The translations under genes were made by a program, and so were the position numbers. From Globomyces pollinis-pini (Eukaryota > Chytridiomycota > Chytridiomycetes > Rhizophydiales > Globomycetaceae), in the NCBI GenBank assembly GCA_025399215.1, contig MU621109.1, positions 45,154-109,153 of the forward strand: DNA of 64,000 nt, given 5' to 3'. The notes beneath the pieces were generated by a model. That model saw only the letters and a list, made by a program, of their open reading frames with translations, was not told where the DNA came from and did no database searches. Numbering within the stretch: the first letter of the stretch is position 1; each line of letters opens with the position of its first letter. Shown one piece after another: positions 42,285-52,978 of the stretch.

Positions 42285-44205
42285 ATGCGATATAGTTTTC
42301 ATCTTGATGTTAGAAAATCAACGTTTTCGTTCCAAGCCACTCCAGTTCGATTTTGTGGATTTTTGGATGACAAAATCAAGCCTATGATTGTGATTTTGGC
42401 AACTGGAGAATTCACCAAAAAACCTCGATGCTTGCTAGGATCTAGACCAATCTTAACTAGATTATACAACACCTTGACTGCAAATTGCCCCAAAGAATCA
42501 ATAGGAATTATTACAGATTCATCTACTTATCGACATATTGTTCAGTGGAGTTTGATCGTAAATCCCATCCCAAAGATTTACTTTTTGCCAAACGTATATC
42601 ATACCCAATAGTATATGAACTAATCTGACATTATGCTAGTGATTCGGTGTTGGATGCACTTGCAATAGTAACACGTAATAGTCAGCGTATTACTCGTTTA
42701 GTTACTTCAGACTGTATTCCTCTCTCATTTCTGAATGAGACTTGGACCGATGATGAATCCGATTTTGTGTATCTAACTACATCTAAACAGCAGCCATTAC
42801 TTGCATTTGATATATCAGAATTTGGAATCGACACTCTGAAGCCATGGTTATTAACTGGGAACTATGTGAAATCCACAAATAACAATACCCAAATGGATAT
42901 ATTGATCTCTTATGTTCAAAAACATTTAGATTACAATAAATTTTCTTTAGGTCAAGGGGATGTTTTAGAGGAATGGCTGCTTGATAACAGTACTGAGCAG
43001 TTTGAAGATAAATGGAACAGTTTATTACACTCCAACAGTCAAAGTCAGATTAATTTGGACCGAAAACCAATTATATCTAAAGTATATGCACGAATAGGGT
43101 TTATTGGCAATCCAAGTGACGGATTTTTTGGGAAAACAATCTCAACATTGATTTCAAATTTTTACGCTGTGGTGACGTTGACTCCTAATATGGAGAAAAT
43201 GAATCCAAAGATCATCATCCATCCAAACCCTCTATTTGACATCATGGAATTTTCATCATTTGATACTAGTCCAAGTACTATTGTTTCCAACGGTTATTAT
43301 GGTGCTGTTCGATTATTTTTGGCGGTTACTAAAGTTCTATCGAACTATTGTAAAGAACATCAATTAAAAACCAACTCGACTGGATTTGAAATTGAGTACA
43401 ATACGACTGTTCCAAGGTATCCGTTATTAAATTCTAATTGTTAGACAAGTTGGATTGGCGGGTAGCTCTGCACTTGTTACCGCTCTAATGAAAGCATTGA
43501 TCCAATATCATGAATTAGATATTCCTTTACCAGTACAAGCAAATCTAGCATTAAGCTGTGAAGTGGATGAACTGGGGATTGCTGCAGGTCATCAGGATAG
43601 GGTAGTTCAAGCATTTGGAGGAATGGTGTACATGGATTTTGATCGTTCACTAATGACAAGTCGTGGTTATGGGGATTATCAATCTATTGATGTCCAGCTA
43701 TTACCAAATGGATTATGGATGGGTATTATTGTTTTTTTTTTAAAAAAAATAGCCTTCATATTGGAACCTAAAGAATCTGGTAAAGTCCATCATAATATCA
43801 AGCAAAGATTTCAAGCAGGAGATCAAACAGTTATAGACGCCATGAAGCAATTCGCAAATATTACCACACAATGTTATCAAGCCTTGATCAATAAAGAAGA
43901 AAAGCTATTATCAAAGTTAATCAACCAAAACTTTGAATGCAGAAGAGCTTTATATGGTGATGCAGTGATTGGTGCACCAACTTTGAAGATGATTGAAATA
44001 GCAAGATCTCGTGGGCACGTAGCTAAGTTGACTGGGAGTGGTACGTTTCTTTTATTGTCTAAATGTTCTAGGAGGGTGTATTTTTGGAATGTGGAATGGA
44101 GAAATTGAAGCAGATGAGGATGTAAAAGCTAAATCTATCATTGAACTACAATCTCATTTTGAGAGTGAAGGTTATGTCTTTACAAAATTGAATTTTGATT
44201 TTTAA
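42285..44205 (+). CDS. glucuronokinase with N-terminal nucleotidyltransferase-like domain
   Basis: Five exons (introns 27-31 nt) encode about 590 residues. The C-terminal half is a GHMP kinase of the plant glucuronokinase type: ARIGFIGNPSDGFFGKTIS, the ATP loop RQVGLAGSSALVTALMKAL, AAGHQDRVVQAFGGMVYMDF, and the final glycine motif KLTGSGGCIFGMWNGE. It should phosphorylate D-glucuronate to glucuronate-1-phosphate in the cytosol. The first ~230 residues (MIVILATGEFTKKPRCLLGS, then PILTRLYNTLTANC and LVTSDCIPLSFLNETW) look like a sugar-nucleotidyltransferase fold, but the usual LAAGxGTR loop is altered, so activity (UDP-GlcA synthesis) is uncertain. It is tail-to-tail with UXS, which uses UDP-GlcA. 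Confidence 0.8.
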
Positions 44206-44265
44206 TCAACTTTTTTTACTTTAATAGAATATTTAGAAAAATCAATGATTTTATTAAATAAAAGC

Positions 44266-45677
44266 TTATGCTGAACCAGCCAATAATAATTTGAAATATT
44301 CAATCGTCTCTTCAATACCTTGTTCGGTAGAAAATTGTGGTTCCCACCCAATCTCACGTTTCGCCCTGGTAATGTCTGGTTTACGTTTCTTGGGATCATC
44401 CTAAATGATTTGAATTCATCATTATTAGGAATTTTACCTTGACAGCAGGTAAATAAGTAATTTCTAATGATGGATTGATTTTCTTTACAATCATTTCAGC
44501 AAATTGACTAATGGTGTATTCAACTGGATTTCCTAAATTAATTGGTTGAGAATAGCTTCCATTCATTGCCAAGATTAATCCATCAATCAAACTATAAAAA
44601 AAAAGTTTAAAAGGGTGAAGGTTATACTCATGAATGTATTGGAATGACCTAGTTTGTTGCCCATCACCGTATATAGTCAAGGGCTTTCCTTGCAACGCTT
44701 GAATGATAAAGTTGGAAACAACTCTTCCATCCTCAGGATTCATTCTAGGGCCAAAAGTATTGAAGATGCGTACAACTCGAACATCCACTTTATCTTGGTT
44801 TGCATATGCGTATGTAAGCGTTTCGGCAACTCTTTTTCCTTCATCATAACATGCTCGAGGTCCAATCTAATGTGAGATGTTCAAGTATATACTGGGTTCA
44901 CATTTCCTGTACTTTAGGTCCAATTAAAATATTTACCCCAATAATCTTCAGTTTGAGGGTGGACTTCTGGATCTCCATATATTTCTACAAATTACCCAAA
45001 CTTAATCTTTACCAGAAGTTGATGTGAATAAGAATCTGGCTTTTGTTCGCTTAGCCATTCCCAACATATTTAACGTACCCATGACAGAAGTTTTAATAGT
45101 CTTGACAGCATTGTATTGATAATGGGGAGGTGAAGCTGGACATGCAAGATGATAAATTTGATCAACTTCCATCAAGTAAGGATCTAATATAAAACGCGAA
45201 TCTATAATATACCAACAACATCATGTCTAACCAATTCAAAATTCGGATGACCAAGCCAATGTTCAACGTTTCTTTTGTGACCCTATCACACATGATTCAA
45301 AATACTTTAAAAAAAATACCTATAATGATAAGTATTAGAATCATACCTAATAATTTTAAATATGATGTTGATACTGTGTAAAAATTGTCAATGACAGTTA
45401 CTAAATGACCCATTTTCATCAATCGATCTACCAAATGACTTCCAACAAATCCAGCACCTCCAGTCACCAAAATTCTTTTTTGTTTTGTAAAAAACAAACT
45501 ACGAATAGGAGGATAACTTTTTGCAGATGGAATGTAGGTGACAGTTTCTTGTTGAGGATTGATGTGATTTGGTGATGATCCTAAATAAAGAGATCTTAGC
45601 TCCTTCAATGGAAACGCGGTCGCTTGGTCTTCGTATCCCACCGTCGTTCTTTTTGTTTTTGTTGGAGATTCGGGCAT
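44266..45677 (-). CDS. UXS1: UDP-glucuronate decarboxylase / UDP-xylose synthase
   Basis: Exons (introns 26-37 nt plus one 92-nt composite) encode about 380 residues. The short-chain dehydrogenase fold is complete: [20 protein letters not shown] binds NAD+, then [20 protein letters not shown], the catalytic [36 protein letters not shown] (Tyr and Lys of YxxxK), and [20 protein letters not shown] with [20 protein letters not shown]. It decarboxylates UDP-glucuronate to UDP-xylose in Golgi or cytosol. The N-terminal ~70 residues are unrelated to the fold and lack a clear membrane anchor, so a cytosolic form is likely. It contains a 14-nt microexon and a triple composite intron (separate entries). 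Confidence 0.93.
44893..44906 (-). other. 14-nt microexon in UXS
   Basis: Between introns 44907-44936 (30 nt) and 44867-44892 (26 nt) lies only GAAATGTGAACCCA. With both introns removed the product reads [19 protein letters not shown], the invariant UXS sequence. Without the microexon the conserved NVNP and the reading frame are lost. Confidence 0.8.
45283..45374 (-). other. composite intron in UXS: three back-to-back mini-introns
   Basis: The 92 nt divide into 28 (45347-45374), 27 (45320-45346) and 37 nt (45283-45319). All begin GTAT and end in TAG, with no base between them. Removal of all three joins DNFYT to GHKRNVEHW, the conserved UXS sequence. The whole stretch is also open in frame, so it is not simply an unread exon. 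Confidence 0.8.
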
Positions 45678-45825
45678 TCGAATTTTCAATTACGAAAACC
45701 CGTTCAAATCTAACATTACAACCCTAGTAACCCTAGCACGAAATTCCATACAAAAACCAGGACATTAGGATATAATTTATTATATAGGATTAGGTAATTA
45801 AATGAAATAGTAGCAGATCTGAAAA

Positions 45826-48072
45826 TTACTGGAAGAGTTCTTCAAAATCTTTGATTTGGTTGTCAAAACTATCAAGCACCTTGTTAGATTGAATCGCTTC
45901 CTGTACCAAAAATGTTGCTGGTTCATTGTCATTTGTCGATCTTGGCTGCTGAATCCTTGGATGGTTTTCTATAGCAATATTTGCTCTACTTCCAATAGAA
46001 GGACTAGACCGATTTGAAGTATTATGACCTTTCAGTTCATTCGACTGATATATAGTGTGTTTGCTGCCTCCAAATGTATTGGTATGCAGATACAACATGC
46101 TGCCGTTCAATCCTGTTGTTGATTGCATGGAAGGAGATGAAGGGTTCGATATTCCGTAAAAATTGTTTTGAATAGGTTTAACTGATAAATTGGTGTTTCG
46201 AAATTTCTTTGGTGGTAAAATATTTTCACTTTCATTTGGTTCCTTTCCATTCTTCGACTCAAAGTTTGGGCCCATTATATCTGGTGATGGTATTCTGGAA
46301 CTATTCCCAGTTGATTTATAAGAATCAAACGATAAGTTCTCAAAAGATCGATTCATTTCCATTTCAGATATATTGCCATTCGATTTTGAAGAATCGCCGT
46401 ATAGAATAGTTTTTAGGTTAGCCATTGAGTTATTAATTCCATTCATGTCTAAAGAACTGGGAGACCAAGAACCTTCATTTTCAGGTTTCAAGTTAAAATT
46501 GACACTTCCTTTTGAAGCCCATGACCGCTTTAAATTTGATTTAGGCGATTTGGGTTTTGGTTGATTGTTCGGATACGTTTTCTGTTGATGATCGAAATTT
46601 GTATTAACTTGAAGGTTTTCATTGACGTTCAACAGTTTTGGTGACTCTCGAATCTCAGTAGATCCGTATGGAGAGATTGGTGAAGTGTTTAAGTTATTTA
46701 CAGACTGTGAGTTTTGGATTTGATGCTTCATCAATTTGTCTGCTTGATTCATTAATACTTTAGATTTGTCAAACTGTAAGTTTTGAATCTGATGTTGTAA
46801 TCCTAAAATCATTTCTGCTGTTTTCTGATCTTCTTTTGTTTTGTGATTTAATGCATTTTTCAAATCTGTGTTCTGTTTCTTCATATGCTGAATTTCCAAT
46901 CTTTGCCTTTCGATTAATTCTACTTGAGATTTTAATTTGATCTGACTAGTTTCAATATTTTCATTCTGATAATTTGAGTTTGACTTTAATTCCTGAATGA
47001 GTTTTTGACTCTGAATCAAGTCTTCTTCCATTTTCCTGAATTTCTCACTTTGATCAAATGAACTAGCTGAATATTAGATTCATATATCGGTACCATTCAG
47101 TTGTGTTTGGTTTCTTGCAATTTTATCTTGTAACTCTATGATTTTTTCATCCTTAACTTGAAGCAGCTCTAAAGTTGAACGATTAGATGAATTACTCTGA
47201 TATTCTAGTTCTTTTCCCAATAATTTTTTGGCATCCCTTTCCTTTGTTTGTTGAATTTGTTCAAGATTGGTTTTTAATTGATTAAACTGACTTAAAACCA
47301 ATTGTAGATCCTGATCTTTACCAGTAATTTGCTTTTGAAGGTTATTTTCTTTTATATTGGCGTTTTGTTGGATGTTATTTAATTTCAAATTCAATTCCAT
47401 AATCTGATTTTCTTTAACTTTCAATTGATCAAACTGAATTGAATTTTTTTCGTTTAACTGGTTAACTGTTACATTATACTGCGACTTTAGATCTGTTAAT
47501 TGGTCAAAAGACTGAGTAAGTTGCTTGTTTAACTTTTGTATTTCATCGTTCGTTTCTGTTTTTAACCTTTTATAATCATTCTCTGATTGATCTTGTAGAG
47601 ACTGATACCTTGAGTTTGCAGAATTGATTTCATCTATTAAATTAGTAAAAAAGAATCTTGCAGGAGTGATAGAGTAGTAGCATGATAATACTCGATAGAC
47701 AAACCTACCCTTTAATGTATTTCGTTCTTTTCTGATTCGATTTAAATCTGATTTTAATCTATCTCCCCATTCCAATATCTGTTTAACTTTACATTCCATG
47801 TCATGAATCAAAAGTTGTTGTGAATCCACGATAGTTAATAGAGACTGATAACTTTAAGGATATTAATTTTGTTACATTATATTTCTTATTTGATTCAATC
47901 AATTGTTTTTGTAGAATTGTATTTTGATCTAATTGAGTAAGAATCTGTACTAATTATTACCTTTCTATTAACATTGATTTTCACTACCTAGTAAAATCAA
48001 TTGATTTCATTCCGTACCTTGAATCGTTTTATTTTCCATTAGAATTAAATCTACATTTTGTGCCAAATTCAT
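45826..48072 (-). CDS. long coiled-coil protein, function unknown
   Basis: The ATG at 48072 (MNLAQNVDLILMENKTIQ) opens a gene of about six exons that ends at 45826. Nearly the whole first half is coiled coil (LKSQYNVTVNQLNEKNSIQF, QNANIKENNLQKQITGKDQD, LIQSQKLIQELKSNSNYQNE). The last ~250 residues are Ser/Asn/Pro-rich and disordered, ending with a short conserved-looking DSFDNQIKDFEELFQ. No motor or nucleotide-binding motif is visible. The introns include a 75-nt one and an 89-nt triple composite (47929-48017). A cytoskeletal or centrosomal role would fit but is guesswork. Joins near the start are my reconstruction. Confidence 0.6.
47929..48017 (-). other. composite intron in the coiled-coil gene: three back-to-back mini-introns
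   Basis: The 89 nt divide into 30 (47988-48017), 27 (47961-47987) and 32 nt (47929-47960), each GTA...AG with no base between units. Removal of all three joins ENKTIQ to DQNTILQKQLIESN in frame; removal of any subset does not give a clean frame. Confidence 0.6.
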
Positions 48073-48242
48073 AAACGAAAATCAAAAGTAAAAACAAAAA
48101 AACAAAGAAAGCTTCAAAATACAATTGTCTATATATTTAATGAGTCTAGTAACGCTACTAACGAGCCTTCTGATGATGCTCCTTCCTCTACTGTCCAGGT
48201 GCTGGACTCTATTCAAGTGCCTGAACCAGCTTCACAACCAAT

Positions 48243-49670
48243 TTAATCTAATGGTTTGAAAATGGATTTCCAACGACTATATTCAGTATCAGATCGTACC
48301 AAATTCTTTAGTCCATGAAAAACTGAGTAGGATGGTTTAGGTAAACAATCTTCAAAATCAATTAATGTATCATCATTATAAATTGTGTTATGATCCATGG
48401 GTGTAAAGTTCCAATCCAAATCTTGATATAATACACTAGAACGTGATGTCAAATAGTGTTCTAATTCAAGATTATCTGTAGAAACGTTGACTCGTAAAGA
48501 TTTTAATTGACTCCAAAAACATTGATGTCGTAACAGACTCGGATTTGACGATTCTTCACTTGGCTCACTTGAACTCCATTCATTTTTCATAATCGATCTC
48601 AAGTTTGTCCAATAATTCTTTGATTGAAGACTAGAACGTGATAGGTTCATTTGAGTAGGTTGAGTGGTCTTTGATTTCAAATCCAATTCAGTGGATTCAA
48701 TATTTTTCTCTGGTTTTACAAAAAGTACATCAATCTTGTCCATAACATCTTCAATTAATTCAGAAGTTGAATCAGTATAGGAATGATTATTTGCGTCTCT
48801 TGATAAGGTAGAATCGTAGGTTTGTTTAGATTTTGAATTGGATTTCGCTAAGCTGAATGTTCTGGAAATATTCAAAGAAATTAACTGTAGCGTGGATAAT
48901 CTTTTGGTCTTTTTCGACGTTTGTGTATTGAATATTTCAACAGATGGTTTCAAGTCTAATTTGATGCCAATCAAATATTGTAATACTGAAAGCTCCAAGT
49001 ATCCTTGTAATAGTGGTAAAGTATATAGTAGTAGTCCATCTCGATTCCAAATAATGGTATCCAATCCAGCAATAAAGTTGATCAGATTCAATATGATCAA
49101 CACCTTAATCCGTTGAGATATACTTTGGTTTGACTTTGATTGAACGTATTGTGGTCGATTTAAATGGTGATAGATTGAATAGAATAGGATGGTGGAGAAT
49201 ATGGATTCAAAGATTGTGATCACTCCTGTACCCATAGATTGATAGATTTCATTAATATCCCATGTTGAATTGAACATGAATTTTCCAAGACTAAAGGTCT
49301 GATTAATTTTAATGGCAGATATAATTGGCGTCAAGACCAAAACCAAGAACAAGAATTTTGAAGAATTACCACTAAATGATTGTAGTTGGATTAACGCGGC
49401 ACTGTTGATCAGAAGACTAAATAGTAGACCAAGTAAAGATTGCACCGCCAAACTGAACCTTATGAGATCAAATGAATATACAGAATTGAAATAATCCAAA
49501 TTAATGGTGATAAATATTGTGTACAGCCCAAGTGTGATCAAGGCAATCAGTTGTAGTTGATATGAAAATGTATCTCCATAAGCATTGTATTGTTTCCTTG
49601 CCAACATCCAAGCATGGATAAACTGGTAAAATGTCAATCCTAAGATAATTCCAGATGTCGTCCCGGACAT
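48243..49670 (-). CDS. 7TM family protein, copy D (long C-terminal tail)
   Basis: An intronless gene of 475 residues. Seven membrane segments fill residues 5-235 (for example GIILGLTFYQFIHAWML, LIALITLGLYTIFITI, VLVLTPIISAIKINQTFSLG with the family motif IKINQTF). The last ~240 residues form a Ser/Thr-rich cytoplasmic tail with no recognised domain, unlike the short tails of copies A and B. The pattern (7 segments plus long Ser-rich tail) is receptor-like; no rhodopsin, cAMP-receptor or frizzled signature is visible. Identity is inference. Confidence 0.65.
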   Translation of the reverse strand: MSGTTSGIILGLTFYQFIHAWMLARKQYNAYGDTFSYQLQLIALITLGLYTIFITINLDYFNSVYSFDLIRFSLAVQSLLGLLFSLLINSAALIQLQSFSGNSSKFLFLVLVLTPIISAIKINQTFSLGKFMFNSTWDINEIYQSMGTGVITIFESIFSTILFYSIYHHLNRPQYVQSKSNQSISQRIKVLIILNLINFIAGLDTIIWNRDGLLLYTLPLLQGYLELSVLQYLIGIKLDLKPSVEIFNTQTSKKTKRLSTLQLISLNISRTFSLAKSNSKSKQTYDSTLSRDANNHSYTDSTSELIEDVMDKIDVLFVKPEKNIESTELDLKSKTTQPTQMNLSRSSLQSKNYWTNLRSIMKNEWSSSEPSEESSNPSLLRHQCFWSQLKSLRVNVSTDNLELEHYLTSRSSVLYQDLDWNFTPMDHNTIYNDDTLIDFEDCLPKPSYSVFHGLKNLVRSDTEYSRWKSIFKPLD

Positions 49671-49742
49671 GTAGAAAGCTACGTAATAGTGACAAGGTGT
49701 ATTTATAAATCTTTGCCCCGTCGAGCCAATTAAAGTCCAGTT

Positions 49743-50039
49743 TCACAGTCTTTTGAAATGTCTTAGGCTAAAATGTGCACGGAAGCGCCTCAATATGTCA
49801 ATGAACCAAGACACCTGGTTCTGCCAAGTTTTTGAAACTTCCCAGCAAATTAAAAATACTCTTCTCCTCATTAATATTTTGTTACCAAACAAGATATACT
49901 TGATGCTTTCACGTATAGAGTTTACCTCTTTGGTATAATGGGACGGCCAAACAATTGCCACCCTTTTCACCACACCAGAAGCCCTGTACTCATCTTCTGA
50001 AACAAATGAATCAAGTGCAGGTGTCTGGTGTTTCGTCAT
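49743..50039 (-). CDS. small open frame of 98 codons, uncertain
   Basis: ATG at 50039; contains TKHQTPALDSFVSEDEYRAS and VKRVAIVWPSHYTKEVNS, then a basic helical end. It could be a real small protein or a chance frame; no homologue is recognised and no intron signals help. It lies between 7TM copy D and the trypsin, with its own 5' flank. Confidence 0.3.
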   Translation of the reverse strand: MTKHQTPALDSFVSEDEYRASGVVKRVAIVWPSHYTKEVNSIRESIKYILFGNKILMRRRVFLICWEVSKTWQNQVSWFIDILRRFRAHFSLRHFKRL

Positions 50040-50124
50040 AGATGTGAATGTGACTTTGAGTAAATTAGTAATAGTAGGTTATTTAGTAGAACTTTATCTT
50101 TTATTTCCAGATATGCAATTTACA

Positions 50125-50895
50125 TTAGACACTACGAACCCAGGAGGAGAGGTTACTGACTTTGGAATAAACGCCAGGTCCAGACCCACAAGCACCTCCA
50201 TATGACACCACACCAGCAACAGTTACACTTCCATCTTCATTTTTACTGAATAACGGTCCACCAGAGTCACCTTGGCAAGAGTCTTTACCATTCGTGTTTC
50301 CTGCACAGAATGCAGTTGTGATAGATTTCAATTCAGGGTAGTACCTGTAACAAGTAGTAGATGGTGTGACTGGAAGGGTCACTTCCAACATTATTGGTGA
50401 GCCTTGTTGTGCTCCATTGTATCGATCACCCCAACCAGCAACGATTAAGGATTGTCCAGATTGTGTTAAGGTACCATCATCCAACTTCACAACAGTAGTT
50501 GGTGGAGTACCATCAACTAATTTCAAATCCCAAACTGCCACATCATAACCTTGATCAACATTGACATATTTTGGATGAGGTGTCATTTTAGTCACGGTGT
50601 AGGTTGCAGCTTTTTCTGAAGCAGCCGATTTATTGATATCGTATCGATGAGCAAATACAGTGAATTCATTTTGTGGAAATAAGGAACCATCATTCACGGT
50701 ACAGTGAGCAGCAGTCATAATTTTGGTTGGAGAGATTAGGGTACCACCACACCAACCTGGATAACCTACACGACGAATGGCAACTAACCAAGGGTAGACA
50801 TCTGGAGATCCCACAGGAGTTCCATTAACAATAGGTTTATCGGCTGGAAATGCTAATGCAGTCGAAGCGAAAAGAGCAGTAGTGAAGAATTTCAT
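50125..50895 (-). CDS. secreted trypsin-like serine protease (S1), canonical
   Basis: A single exon encodes 256 residues. A signal peptide (MKFFTTALFASTALAFP) is followed by a short pro-segment and the mature start IVNGTPVGSPDVYPW. The catalytic triad is complete: TAAHC, YDVAVWD and SCQGDSGGP, with the Asp in KDSCQGDSGGP predicting trypsin-like Arg/Lys specificity. A TATA box (GTATAAAAAG on the minus strand) lies about 45 bp upstream. Secreted digestive or pathogenic proteases of this type are common in zoosporic fungi; the substrate is unknown. It is paralogous to the gene at 55546. Confidence 0.92.
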   Translation of the reverse strand: MKFFTTALFASTALAFPADKPIVNGTPVGSPDVYPWLVAIRRVGYPGWCGGTLISPTKIMTAAHCTVNDGSLFPQNEFTVFAHRYDINKSAASEKAATYTVTKMTPHPKYVNVDQGYDVAVWDLKLVDGTPPTTVVKLDDGTLTQSGQSLIVAGWGDRYNGAQQGSPIMLEVTLPVTPSTTCYRYYPELKSITTAFCAGNTNGKDSCQGDSGGPLFSKNEDGSVTVAGVVSYGGACGSGPGVYSKVSNLSSWVRSV

Positions 50896-51917
50896 TTTAA
50901 TCTTGATTGATGTTTTTACCCAACTACAAACGGTCTTTTTATACTCCAGAACAGCATGGTCGTGTAAATCGAGTCTTTTAGTTTAGGGCATGCATGGCTG
51001 TTTGATTTAATAAACACACATGTCACCTTGGACGTTTGTTGCGGCCTACCACGTTCTCTTTCATGAGGATGGAAGCAAAACAACATGAGTTTCATTCAGA
51101 TGCATGAAGTGAATACCAACCTTAAATCATGCAAGATGGACAACAAATATATATAATCGATTGGGCTATACCTTTTAAGAGAGTCTTTTTCCTTAGTGTT
51201 CAAATAAGTGGCGCATTGGTGCAGTACTGAACAAGGTTAATGGAAAATTAATTCTTTTGAAGTGGTTGGATATCTTCAGGAGTCATTTTGCTCAACCTTT
51301 GCTTAGTAGTTCTATAGGCGTTGTTTTATCTTGTCTTTGCTTGGCAGTTTTGTGTGACCAACAACGCAATTTTGAGAAGAAATCTCTATCAAATATTTCA
51401 TAGTCAACAAGTACACCAAATAAAGCATACGTATCTTTAACTTAGCATCATCACCAAGGAAACCCTCGCAGAAAACTGGCTTAACTAGCTGGGACTCAAA
51501 AACAACACAAGTGTTTGGTGAAACTCGGCCATGTGTTGAATGTCAATTTTAGCAGAACCACGCGAAATTCATGTTGCTACTACGCATGGTTTTTTCATTC
51601 ATGCTGTTGTGAAATATCTGAATTAATTTACTTCGTGGTACCTTTTCTTTTGCAAATTCAAAGTTCGTTTCGAATATTAATTGTATTAGATTTATTCAGT
51701 GTAAATATTTAATATCGATATACCTGATCTTATTCACAGTAAAATATTAACTGTACATTTTTAACTGTTAAACCGCTTTGACTATTAATGTGAATATTCT
51801 CATGACCCCCAATTATCTAAATGATTTAGACTAATGTACATATTGGTAAGAGTATTAAAGTCGTTATATAGTGGATTTATTTAGAATATAAGTCAGAGAA
51901 TTTAGATTAGTCACGAT
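50896..51917. other. intergenic region, nothing recognised
   Basis: About 1 kb between trypsin 1 and the EI24-like gene. Apart from the trypsin TATA box near 50936, no gene, RNA or repeat is supported; short open frames have no support. Confidence 0.5.
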
Positions 51918-52661
51918 TTATGGTGCCAGAGTAATCACTGAAATGTGATTACTATTGGCCATTTTTTCTTCTAAATCAGCAGCAAAGAGGGCTGCAGCAA
52001 TGGCACTTACATATAGACCTAGAAAATTTACTACTGGAATCATTTCTAAAAGAGTTTTCATGATTCCAAAAGATAGATAATCAGCACTATTATTATTCAT
52101 GAACTGATCGGATGTAGTTTTATCCCAACCTTTTAATTCAAAGTATCTGGTGTGAATGACTCGTCCTTGCCGATAACCGTTAATCAAGACGTATACACCT
52201 TGACCAGCAACTGGTATCAAATTGATTGGTAAGGTTAAAATCAAAACAATAATTGAAATGAATGAATTCCATAAAGTTGCTTTGGATGGTATCAAATCCA
52301 TTGCACTTGCTGAATTATTTGATTGAAATAGATAAGGACATTTAGATTTCAGAATAGTATCAAATACTCTATCTTGACTACGTTGTAAACCCAAAGAGAG
52401 GATGAGTAAAACAATTCCAGTTTCTAGGACAACCAATAAAAACGCAACAATCCAAGCCAGTGTATCTAGTATGTCCGAGTCAGGAAGGACAGACTTTATG
52501 GCCAATGCTTGAGGTTTAAAGGCAAATATCATCAATGCAATGAAGGCCAGCAATGCCAAGAATAGTAAAACCAGCACTGGAATTAGAATTGTCAGCCATA
52601 GTGATGGAGTTGAGAACAGAACACCTAGGGATCGAAAGGGAAGAGAAACAGTTCGAATCAT
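51918..52661 (-). CDS. EI24/CysZ (RRT8/outer-spore-wall)-like multi-span membrane protein
   Basis: An intronless frame of 247 residues from the ATG at 52661 (MIRTVSLPFRSLGVLFSTPS). Five or six membrane segments are visible. The middle (ILTLPINLIPVAGQGVYVLI, then NGYRQGRVIHTRYFELKG) and the C-terminal block (MIPVVNFLGLYVSAIAAALF followed by AADLE) are typical of the fungal EI24/LDS-RRT8 family, which sit in ER, lipid-droplet or spore-wall membranes. The frame is open upstream of this ATG without another Met, so a non-ATG extension is unlikely. Role inferred from family. Confidence 0.7.
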   Translation of the reverse strand: MIRTVSLPFRSLGVLFSTPSLWLTILIPVLVLLFLALLAFIALMIFAFKPQALAIKSVLPDSDILDTLAWIVAFLLVVLETGIVLLILSLGLQRSQDRVFDTILKSKCPYLFQSNNSASAMDLIPSKATLWNSFISIIVLILTLPINLIPVAGQGVYVLINGYRQGRVIHTRYFELKGWDKTTSDQFMNNNSADYLSFGIMKTLLEMIPVVNFLGLYVSAIAAALFAADLEEKMANSNHISVITLAP

Positions 52662-52978
52662 TGGTAAAGTCTGTTGTTCCCAATCGACAAACGCCAAACA
52701 CACAGCCAAAAGCAATCATCGAACTCACCAAACAACGACAAAATTAAATCCTTAAATATACGTATATTATAAGTAACTAGCTATCTAATTCCAGTGGTAG
52801 TTACTAATATACATACGTATATAGGTCATTGCATATATATGTGTAATTTAAGACCAAATCTGCCATCTTACTATCTATACGTTTACGCTCTTCGATGTAT
52901 TTCCCTAAGCTTTGCTATAGTCTAGCTGGTTGGCATATCATTGCCCATTCTTTCTTTTTTTTTCGCTGTTGTGTAAAT

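Noticed and set aside
43716..43752. Frameshift at a T/A homopolymer in glucuronokinase
   Set aside because: The stretch fits a normal mini-intron (GTATTA donor, TAG acceptor) and restores WMAFILEPKESG.
48058..48246. Open frame KRKSKVKTKKQRKLQ on the plus strand
   Set aside because: No ATG start and it overlaps the beginning of the coiled-coil gene.
48243..49670. Transporter (MFS or SLC) identity for the 7TM genes
   Set aside because: Only seven segments, no MFS signature or internal pseudo-repeat seen.
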